A stretch of 5,320 nt of DNA, from contig WQTJ01000075.1 of the NCBI GenBank assembly GCA_009786345.1, forward strand, positions 1-5,320, read 5' to 3'. Both the position numbers and the translations under genes were made by a program. The notes beneath the pieces are model-generated. The model did no database searches. It saw only the letters and a list, made by a program, of their open reading frames with translations, and was not told where the DNA came from. How positions within the stretch are numbered: position 1 is the first letter of the stretch; each line of letters begins with the position of its first letter. Origin of the DNA: Dehalococcoidia bacterium. GTDB taxonomy: Bacteria > Chloroflexota > Dehalococcoidia > Dehalococcoidales > UBA1222. Shown piece by piece: positions 1 through 5,320 of the stretch.

Positions 1-21
1 GCAGATGATGGCAGGCTGCCT

Positions 22-2400
22 ATGGCATCAGTAGCGCCGCAAGAAAATAATCCTGAAATTAAATCGACAGAGAGTAAGATACTAGCGACAAAAAACGCAG
101 AATCCAAATCGTTTTCCAAGAAGGAGAGCCCTGTTATGCCAGTCCAAACCAAAGCAAGTAACGCTATTACTAAACTAAGCGACAATGCCATGCGTGTGCT
201 GGAAAAGCGCTATCTGCAAAAAGATAAGCAGGGGAATGTGATAGAAACTCCGGAAGATATGTTCCGCCGAGTGGCACAAACTATTGCTGCGGCTGAACTA
301 AATTATAACCCCAAGGCTGATGTGAAGGCTTGGGCTGATAAATTCTATGTAGCCATGACAAGCTTGGAATTCCTGCCAAACTCTCCCACTCTTATGAATG
401 CGGGGCGTGAGTTAGGGCAACTTTCGGCTTGTTTTGTATTGCCTATTGATGACTCAATGGATTCTATCTTTGAAGCCGTCAAGAATACTGCTCTCATACA
501 CAAGAGCGGTGGCGGTACAGGTTTTTCTTTCTCGCGGTTACGTCCTGCAACTGACCGCGTAGGCACCACCGGCGGAGTTGCGAGCGGGCCCGTGTCGTTT
601 ATGCGCGCTTTCGACGTGGCTACCGATGTTATTAAGCAGGGAGGCACGCGACGCGGTGCCAATATGGCTATCTTAAATGTGACGCATCCGGATATCCTGC
701 ATTTTATTAGTTCCAAAGAAGATATGGTTTCGCTGACTAATTTTAATATTTCTGTAGCTGTCACTGCTGATTTCATGAAGGCGGTTAAGTCGGGGTCTGA
801 TTATGAGCTAATTAATCCGCGCACTAAAGAATCGGCCGGTAAACTTAATGCGAAGATGGTTTTCGATAAGATGGTTGAGTTGGCTTGGAAAACTGGCGAT
901 CCGGGTGTGATATTCATTGACCGTATCAATCAAGGTAATCCCACCCCGCAATTGGGGCATATTGAGAGTACTAACCCATGTGGTGAACAGCCGCTTTTAC
1001 CATATGAAAGCTGTAATTTGGGCTCTATAAATCTATCACGCATGCTTAAGCGCAATGGCAAGACAGAGATAGATTACAAAAAGTTAAGAGATACAGTGAA
1101 GCTGGCAGTGCGCTTCTTAGATAATGTTATTGATGTTAATCGTTTTCCGCTTCCTGCTATCGGCGAGATGACGCGCCAAACACGTAAGATAGGGCTGGGA
1201 GTTATGGGTTTTGCCGATTTGCTTGTCCAGCTTGGCATTCCATACAATTCCGAAGAGGCTTTGCGTGTGGCAGAAGATGTTATGAGCGTTGTTAACAATA
1301 CGGCGCATAAGATTTCAATGGAACTAGGCGAAGAACGAGGAGTATTCCCTGCTTTTGCGGGCAGCATCTATGACAAGCCGGACGCGCCAAAGGTTCGCAA
1401 TGCTGCATGTACCACTATTGCTCCCACTGGCACACTCTCTATAATCGCGAATTGTTCAGGCGGTATTGAACCGGTATTTGCGCTGTCTTTCACTCGTAAT
1501 ATTCTTGATGGAGCCAAGTTTATAGAGGTAAATCCGTACTTTGAGGAAGCCGCCAGAAGCGGTGGTTTTTATTCAGAAGAACTGATGCAGAAGCTGGCAA
1601 ATGGGGAACATCTGAAAGATGTTGCAAATGTACCTGACGGTGCAAAACGGGTCTTTGTGACTGCTCATGATATTGATGTGCAGTGGCATGTGCGTATGCA
1701 GGCAGCTTTCCAGCATCATACGGATAATGCTGTTTCTAAGACAGTTAATTTTCCCAAAGAGGCAACTGCGGCCGATGTGGCTAAAGTATATATGATGGCT
1801 TATGAAGAACAGCTGAAAGGCATTACTATCTATCGTGACGGTAGCCGTGACGGGCAGGTGCTTACAACCGGCAAAGATGCTGCAAAGGGCAATGAAAAAG
1901 AATCCCGATTGGTGAGTGCTCTATCGTCTCCGCGTAAGCGTTCTAAGGTGACGAATGGTTTTACTGAGCGTGTTACCACCGGATGCGGCTACATTTATGT
2001 CACAGTTAACTCTGATGAACATGGGATATGTGAGGTGTTTTCGCATTTGGGTAAGACTGGCGGCTGTGCCGCAGCACAGCTGGAAGCATTATGCCGACTT
2101 ATTTCGCTTGGGCTGCGCTCTGGTATTGAGGAGGCTTCACTGGTAAAACAGCTTAAGGGCATTCGCTGCCCCTCTATCGCATGGGAAAACAGCAAGTCTA
2201 TTCTCTCTTGCGCTGATGCTATTGCCGGAGTATTAGAGCATCAAGCCGGGCTGGTTCAGGAAAAAGATGACTTAGGGCATTCTGCTCAGGACTTAGGACT
2301 GGTGAAGAATGTGGCCGGGCAGTGTCCTGAGTGTACCAGCCTTCTGTCCTATCAGGAGGGATGTTTGGTGTGTCCCGGTTGTGGTTATACTAAGTGCTAA
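22..2400 (+). CDS. nrdJ: Adenosylcobalamin-dependent (class II) ribonucleoside reductase NrdJ
   Basis: Cytoplasmic enzyme that makes deoxyribonucleotides from ribonucleotides (usually diphosphates in this subgroup), using adenosylcobalamin to generate the active-site thiyl radical, so it needs no oxygen and no NrdB subunit. Seen, numbering from the ATG at 22: start of the reductase fold around residues 51-90; NSPTLMNAG 120-128; first redox Cys137 (SACFVLP); the active-site triad Asn318-Cys320-Glu322 in NPCGEQ; partner redox Cys331 (ESCNLGS), 11 residues after Cys320 as in the family; phosphate-binding APTGTLS 467-473; a TSCPD-type domain near 650-735; and a Cys-rich tail with Cys768, 771, 781, 784, 787 and 792 that should relay electrons from thioredoxin. 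I see no ATP-cone and no intein. The start is uncertain: the frame is open to base 1, but ATG 136 (residue 39) has a better ribosome binding site and would give about 754 residues. Residues 1-38 are low-complexity (K/S/E/N-rich). No cobalamin riboswitch is visible. Probably co-transcribed with the NYN gene downstream. The family call is secure. Confidence 0.96.
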   Translation: MASVAPQENNPEIKSTESKILATKNAESKSFSKKESPVMPVQTKASNAITKLSDNAMRVLEKRYLQKDKQGNVIETPEDMFRRVAQTIAAAELNYNPKADVKAWADKFYVAMTSLEFLPNSPTLMNAGRELGQLSACFVLPIDDSMDSIFEAVKNTALIHKSGGGTGFSFSRLRPATDRVGTTGGVASGPVSFMRAFDVATDVIKQGGTRRGANMAILNVTHPDILHFISSKEDMVSLTNFNISVAVTADFMKAVKSGSDYELINPRTKESAGKLNAKMVFDKMVELAWKTGDPGVIFIDRINQGNPTPQLGHIESTNPCGEQPLLPYESCNLGSINLSRMLKRNGKTEIDYKKLRDTVKLAVRFLDNVIDVNRFPLPAIGEMTRQTRKIGLGVMGFADLLVQLGIPYNSEEALRVAEDVMSVVNNTAHKISMELGEERGVFPAFAGSIYDKPDAPKVRNAACTTIAPTGTLSIIANCSGGIEPVFALSFTRNILDGAKFIEVNPYFEEAARSGGFYSEELMQKLANGEHLKDVANVPDGAKRVFVTAHDIDVQWHVRMQAAFQHHTDNAVSKTVNFPKEATAADVAKVYMMAYEEQLKGITIYRDGSRDGQVLTTGKDAAKGNEKESRLVSALSSPRKRSKVTNGFTERVTTGCGYIYVTVNSDEHGICEVFSHLGKTGGCAAAQLEALCRLISLGLRSGIEEASLVKQLKGIRCPSIAWENSKSILSCADAIAGVLEHQAGLVQEKDDLGHSAQDLGLVKNVAGQCPECTSLLSYQEGCLVCPGCGYTKC
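121..126 (+). promoter_or_regulatory. Candidate Shine-Dalgarno site for an internal nrdJ start at 136
   Basis: AAGGAG lies nine bases before the in-frame ATG at 136, close to the ideal spacing. The ATG at 22 has only a weak GCAGG-like sequence before it. Translation from 136 begins [15 protein letters not shown], shortly before the conserved start of the reductase fold, so 136 may be the true start. The same bases would also encode Lys-Glu if translation begins upstream, so the motif alone does not decide it. Confidence 0.5.
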
Positions 2401-2428
2401 TAGGTTAAACTGTTATTATTTTGAATGG

Positions 2429-2437
2429 AAGGAGGTG
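2429..2437 (+). promoter_or_regulatory. Strong Shine-Dalgarno site of the NYN gene, pointing to an AUA start at 2445
   Basis: AAGGAGGTG is a near-perfect anti-16S match. It ends seven bases before an ATA codon at 2445 that is in frame with the NYN gene, whereas the first in-frame ATG (2466) is 28 bases away. An in-frame TGA at 2436-2438 overlaps the site, so the start must lie after it. No ATG, GTG or TTG in this frame falls between 2439 and 2465. The site therefore favours AUA as initiator. Confidence 0.75.
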
Positions 2438-2465
2438 AAATAACATAGATAGAAGCGAACGAGCT

Positions 2466-3188
2466 ATGATATTCATCGACGGCTCGAATATGTATCACTC
2501 GCTGAAGGCATATTTCAAACGGACGGATATAGATTTATCTCTCTTTAATCAGAAATTATTGGAAAAGCGCCATTTGGTGCGCATGTATTATTATAATGCA
2601 GCGGTGGGCAAGCAAGAAGAGCCGGAACGTTTTAAGGATCAGGAAAAGTTCTTTAAAAGTGTAGCTGCTATTCCATATACGGAGTTGCGCTTGGGGCGCT
2701 TGGTATATACCAGCCAATGGCCCAACAACCCGCCATTTGAAAAAGGTGTGGATGTGCAGCTTGCTACTGATATGATAACGCATGCTTTCAAGAACAATTA
2801 TGATGTGGCTATATTGGTAGCTGGCGACAACGATTTTGTTGGTGCTATGCAGGCAGTAAAAGACAACGGCAAACATGTAGAAGTGGCTTTATTTGGGCAG
2901 GAGAGTACGTCGCGCCAGCTTAGAGATGTTGCCGACCGCATCATAGCACTGGATGGTCGTTTGTTGCGTGGATGCTGGAAAAGCCAGCAGTCAATTCCAA
3001 ATAATGCCAAGAAACATTATCGCAAGAATGGAGATAGCTTGGTCAATAATTCGTCAAATCATAACAGCTTCACCGCCGTGCCGCGCCAAGATGAGCGTGC
3101 GGAAGTGCATGATGATGGCAGTGACTATGCTAATGACGATGCTATGTCATATAGTGATTTATGGAGTGATACACGTTACGAGCCATAA
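2466..3188 (+). CDS. NYN (PIN-like, LabA/DUF88-type) putative ribonuclease
   Basis: Predicted metal-dependent RNA nuclease of the NYN superfamily, whose PIN-like fold uses a cluster of acidic residues to hold Mg2+ or Mn2+. Seen, numbering from ATG 2466: the first strand with IDGSN at 4-8 (Asp5, Asn8); KGVDVQLATDM at 93-103 (Asp96, Asp102); and VAGDNDFVGAM at 118-128 (Asp121, Asp123), followed by the strand HVEVALFG at 137-144. This complete acidic set argues for an active enzyme. The domain ends near residue 172. The last ~70 residues are polar and probably disordered, rich in N, S, D and H. The coordinates use the first ATG, but spacing to the strong ribosome binding site favours a start at the AUA codon 2445, which would add seven residues (M-DRSERA). 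The gene begins just after nrdJ with no terminator between them, so an operon is likely. The RNA target is unknown, and a role linked to nucleotide metabolism would be a guess from position only. Confidence 0.9.
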   Translation: MIFIDGSNMYHSLKAYFKRTDIDLSLFNQKLLEKRHLVRMYYYNAAVGKQEEPERFKDQEKFFKSVAAIPYTELRLGRLVYTSQWPNNPPFEKGVDVQLATDMITHAFKNNYDVAILVAGDNDFVGAMQAVKDNGKHVEVALFGQESTSRQLRDVADRIIALDGRLLRGCWKSQQSIPNNAKKHYRKNGDSLVNNSSNHNSFTAVPRQDERAEVHDDGSDYANDDAMSYSDLWSDTRYEP

Positions 3189-3206
3189 CTGGCACTGGTT
3201 TTATCT

Positions 3207-3234
3207 AAAGCCCCTCCACGAGAGGGGCTTTTTT
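3207..3234 (+). terminator. Intrinsic (rho-independent) terminator after the nrdJ-NYN unit
   Basis: The 10-base arm AAAGCCCCTC (3207-3216) pairs perfectly with GAGGGGCTTT (3222-3231) around the five-base loop CACGA. The hairpin is GC-rich in its middle and runs into six consecutive T (3229-3234). It starts 18 bases after the NYN stop codon and separates this unit from the radical SAM gene. Confidence 0.95.
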
Positions 3235-3255
3235 GTAAGATAGTTAACCTATGTG

Positions 3256-3285
3256 TTGTGTTAGTCTCTGTACTTGCGCTAATAT
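3256..3285 (+). promoter_or_regulatory. Possible promoter for the radical SAM gene
   Basis: After the terminator the radical SAM gene needs its own promoter within about 57 bases. TTGTGT at 3256-3261 (3 of 6 matches to the -35 consensus) is followed after 18 bases by TAATAT at 3280-3285 (4 of 6 to the -10 consensus). Transcription from it would start near 3291-3293, essentially at the ATG. The match is weak and rests on pattern only. Confidence 0.3.
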
Positions 3286-3291
3286 GAGGCG

Positions 3292-4851
3292 ATGGCATTA
3301 GATAATAAAATGCGTAAACAAGCGCTTGGCCGTGCCGATTATTTTAGTGGCGGACGTTTGGCTGGAGAGGAAGGCACTGTAATACGTGATTGGGGCGGGC
3401 GCTATCCGTTTGCTCTAATCTATCCCAATAGCTACTTCATAGGTATGTCTAACTTGGGATTACAGGCTATATATAGCTTGTTAAAAGCTCATCCTGAAAC
3501 AGTGGGAGAGCGTGTTTTTTGGGAGAATGATGGCGAACCTCTTCTTAGCTTGGAATCATCGCGTCCGCTGATGGATTATGCTTGCTTGGCATTTTCTTTC
3601 TCTTATGAATTGGACTACCTGAATCTTGCTTCCATCCTGAAAGCAGGCGGCTTGCCGCTCTATGCCGCTCAGCGCGATGACAGCCATCCACTGTTGATTA
3701 CCGGTGGCCCTTGTGTTACGGCTAACCCGATGCCGATAGCTCCTTTTTTTGATGCGCTGTGCATTGGAGAAGGGGAAGTTATCCTGTCAGAAATGCTATC
3801 TCATCTGACCAGCGGACTGACTCGTGTTGAAACATTGCAAAAATTATCTGACACACCTGGAGTGTATGTGCCTATGCTGGCTGAAAACAAGGTGATTGAG
3901 CGTCGCTGGCTGCCTGCGCTTGATGATTTTCCCACTCATTCCTGTGTACTTACCCATGATACGGAATTGGGAGAGTTGTATCTTATTGAGGTTGAGCGTG
4001 GATGCAGTGCGTCTTGCAGTTTCTGCTTGGTAAGCAGGGCTTTTTGTCCGTTGCGCTTTCACTCGCTGAATTCTTTGTTGCAGCAAGCGCGTGAAGGGTT
4101 GAAATATCGCAATCGTATCGGGCTTGTGGGGCCTGTTGTAACTGATCATCCTCAGATAGAAGAATTGCTGAATGGTTTATTGCAAATGGGAGCAGGCTTT
4201 TCTTTAAGCTCCATTCGTTTGAAAAACATTAACATGCGCATATTGGAATTAATGTCTCAGGGCGGAGTACGCACGCTGGCATTGGCGCCTGAGGCTGGTT
4301 CTTCACGTATGCGCCAAGCTATTCGTAAAGGGTTTGACGAACATGACATAATATCGGCAGTTGAGATGGTATCGAGGCAGCACTTCAAACAACTCAAGCT
4401 CTATTTTATGATAGGACTGCCGTCAGAAACAGGTGAAGATGTGTCATGCATTATTGATTTGGCTTTAAAGTGTCAGCAACTTCTTGATGCACATAGTAAT
4501 GGCTGCCGCCTAAGTCTGAATGTGGCTCCATTCGTACCAAAAGCCGGTACACCTTTCCAGTGGCTTGGTATGGCTGAAGAATCTATTCTGGAAGAGCGTA
4601 TTGCCTATCTGCGTGACAATCTCAGCAGATATGGCATAGAGGTTAAAGCGGAAAGCCCGCAGTGGAGCCATGTGCAGGCGGCACTCTCGCGAGGCGATGG
4701 GTCGTTTGCTGAGGTGCTTGCTAATATTGATAAGGTGTCGCTTTCAGGCTGGCGGCGCGCTGTAAAAAAAGCTGGCATCAATTTGGAATACTTCGTACGC
4801 GAGCGCTGGACGCGAGATAGCATGCTTCCATGGAGCATGATAAAGTTGTAA
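3292..4851 (+). CDS. Radical SAM protein with N-terminal B12-binding-like domain
   Basis: Predicted radical S-adenosylmethionine enzyme. A [4Fe-4S] cluster cleaves SAM to make a 5'-deoxyadenosyl radical; the substrate is unknown. Seen: an N-terminal Rossmann-like region, about residues 38-170, with YPNSYFIGMSNLG at 44-56, LSLESSRPL at 85-93, TGGPCVTANP at 137-146 and GEGE at 159-162; then the cluster motif Cys238-x3-Cys242-x2-Cys245 (CSASCSFC) in the radical SAM barrel; LAPEAGSSRMR at 331-341; KLYFMIGLPSET at 369-380; and a C-terminal stretch with SRGDGSF at 466-472. This layout matches the B12-binding/radical SAM family that includes TIGR03960-type proteins. The canonical DxHxxG cobalamin-ligand motif is not seen, so cobalamin use is uncertain. 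The usual fused or adjacent TIGR03936-type partner (DUF2344) is not in this window. The start at 3292 is the first ATG after an in-frame stop at 3280-3282. GAGG at 3286-3289 is too close to serve it well, and ATG 3310 is an alternative. The function is unassigned. Confidence 0.88.
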   Translation: MALDNKMRKQALGRADYFSGGRLAGEEGTVIRDWGGRYPFALIYPNSYFIGMSNLGLQAIYSLLKAHPETVGERVFWENDGEPLLSLESSRPLMDYACLAFSFSYELDYLNLASILKAGGLPLYAAQRDDSHPLLITGGPCVTANPMPIAPFFDALCIGEGEVILSEMLSHLTSGLTRVETLQKLSDTPGVYVPMLAENKVIERRWLPALDDFPTHSCVLTHDTELGELYLIEVERGCSASCSFCLVSRAFCPLRFHSLNSLLQQAREGLKYRNRIGLVGPVVTDHPQIEELLNGLLQMGAGFSLSSIRLKNINMRILELMSQGGVRTLALAPEAGSSRMRQAIRKGFDEHDIISAVEMVSRQHFKQLKLYFMIGLPSETGEDVSCIIDLALKCQQLLDAHSNGCRLSLNVAPFVPKAGTPFQWLGMAEESILEERIAYLRDNLSRYGIEVKAESPQWSHVQAALSRGDGSFAEVLANIDKVSLSGWRRAVKKAGINLEYFVRERWTRDSMLPWSMIKL

Positions 4852-4856
4852 TACAC

Positions 4857-4895
4857 GGCAGGCTTTGCAATGTGGGGAGCATCATAAAGCCTGCC
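4857..4895. terminator. Perfect-stem hairpin between convergent genes, possible bidirectional terminator
   Basis: GGCAGGCTTT (4857-4866) is exactly complementary to AAAGCCTGCC (4886-4895) around a 19-base loop. It lies five bases after the radical SAM stop codon and about 40 bases past the yqeY stop on the other strand, where a shared terminator is expected. Neither strand has a real T tract after the stem (only GTATTATT on the plus side), so it may stop polymerase poorly or may instead protect 3' ends. Confidence 0.6.
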
Positions 4896-4937
4896 AGTAT
4901 TATTGTAAGTGGATATTTGATGCCAATGGAGTAGCAG

Positions 4938-5320
4938 TTAAGCTAAACCGTTTAGTAACTCATTGACTATTGTATTGACTTCTTGCCCATCGGCTTTGCC
5001 TTTCACCAAAGGCATCAATTTGGGCATGAGTTTGTTTTTGTCGTGCGGCCCGTGGCAATCTAATTCGACTATCAATTTCTTTACAAGAGTTGTTATTCCC
5101 TCGTGGCTCATCTGCTCAGGGAGGTAAGCCTTGAGTATGCTCATTTCACTGTCTTCTTTAGCGGCTAGTTCAAGGCGATTAGCTGTTTTGTATGCTTCAA
5201 TGCTTTCTTTGCGCTGTTTGATTTCCTTGGATATCACGCCTAGTATGTCGCTATCTGTTAGTGTGGCTTGTTTAGCGATTTCAGAGTAATTTATAGCTGA
5301 AAGCACCATACGAATCACTG
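4938..5320 (-). CDS. yqeY: GatB/YqeY-family protein, partial at the right edge
   Basis: Small cytoplasmic protein of the YqeY family, related to the tRNA-binding C-terminal domain of the GatB subunit of the tRNA-dependent amidotransferase. Its own role is not firmly established. Seen in the visible 126 codons: VIRMVLSAI at the edge, KEIKQRKESIEAYKTANR at 31-48, ILKAYLPEQM at 61-70, GPHDKNKLMPKLMPLVKGKADG at 90-111, and a normal end at NELLNGLA. These are the family's conserved blocks in order. The GTG at 5316-5318 is probably an internal valine, since family members have about 20 more residues before this point and the frame stays open to base 5320, so the true start lies outside the window. 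The gene is convergent with the radical SAM gene. Upstream neighbours and promoter cannot be seen. Confidence 0.93.
   Translation of the reverse strand, partial: VIRMVLSAINYSEIAKQATLTDSDILGVISKEIKQRKESIEAYKTANRLELAAKEDSEMSILKAYLPEQMSHEGITTLVKKLIVELDCHGPHDKNKLMPKLMPLVKGKADGQEVNTIVNELLNGLA

Noticed and set aside
10..20. Small palindrome GGCAG-G-CTGCC just before the ATG at 22
   Set aside because: The arms are only five bases with a one-base centre, too short a loop for a stable hairpin and likely chance; no operator is recognised.
2..34. Short frame (ending TAG at 32-34) that could be the tail of an upstream gene overlapping nrdJ
   Set aside because: Only ten residues are visible, with no recognisable C-terminus (for example of nrdR); it cannot be supported from this window.
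53..83. Possible promoter (CTGAAA, then TAAGAT or GATACT) in front of the internal nrdJ start at 136
   Set aside because: Both boxes are weak and such matches are common in AT-rich sequence; not enough to call a promoter.
345..776. 143-codon open frame on the minus strand inside nrdJ
   Set aside because: It lies opposite highly conserved nrdJ coding sequence, has no recognisable domain, and is the kind of shadow expected there. The same applies to the smaller reverse frames at 1074-1367, 1117-1308 and 1995-2195.
22..2400. Intein within nrdJ
   Set aside because: Class II reductases often carry inteins, but all the conserved blocks here follow at normal spacing with no insertion.
2556..2876. 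Minus-strand frame of 106 codons opposite the NYN domain
   Set aside because: It is antisense to conserved NYN motifs with no own ribosome binding site or domain; treated as a shadow. The same holds for 2798-3010, 3844-4149 and 4605-4856.
2953..3243. 96-codon plus-strand frame overlapping the end of the NYN gene
   Set aside because: It is Met/Ile-rich with no family resemblance, overlaps the NYN C-terminal tail in another frame and runs through the terminator hairpin, so it is unlikely to be a gene.

Overview
This is a compact bacterial chromosomal window of moderate, slightly AT-leaning composition. It holds three forward genes and one reverse gene cut by the right edge. No mobile element, CRISPR array, RNA gene or long non-coding stretch is visible. 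The gene set is mostly housekeeping. An oxygen-independent, cobalamin-dependent (class II) ribonucleotide reductase and a radical SAM protein of the B12-binding-domain type suggest an anaerobic or microaerophilic bacterium that uses cobalamin. From general resemblance of the proteins, a member of the Chloroflexota (Dehalococcoidia-like) is my best guess. I hold it with low confidence, because no taxonomic marker is present.

Region 1-2400: nrdJ, the class II ribonucleoside reductase, complete at its C-terminus. Its start is uncertain. The frame is open to the left edge, with an ATG at 22 and a second ATG at 136 that has a much better Shine-Dalgarno sequence. Region 2401-3234: a NYN (PIN-like, LabA/DUF88-type) putative ribonuclease follows nrdJ by a few dozen bases with no terminator between them, so the two are probably co-transcribed. 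Its very strong ribosome binding site is placed ideally for a rare AUA start (2445) rather than for the first ATG (2466). A textbook intrinsic terminator at 3207-3234 closes this unit.

Region 3235-4851: a separate transcription unit encoding a radical SAM protein with an N-terminal B12-binding-like region. A possible promoter sits so close to its ATG that the mRNA could be leaderless. Region 4852-4937: a short convergent intergenic space holding a 10-bp perfect-stem hairpin. Region 4938-5320: the reverse-strand 3' part of a GatB/YqeY-family gene whose first ~20 codons lie beyond the right edge.

I see no clear undescribed system. The items most worth a second look are the probable AUA initiation codon, the pairing of a class II reductase with a NYN nuclease in one operon, and the unresolved nrdJ N-terminus.
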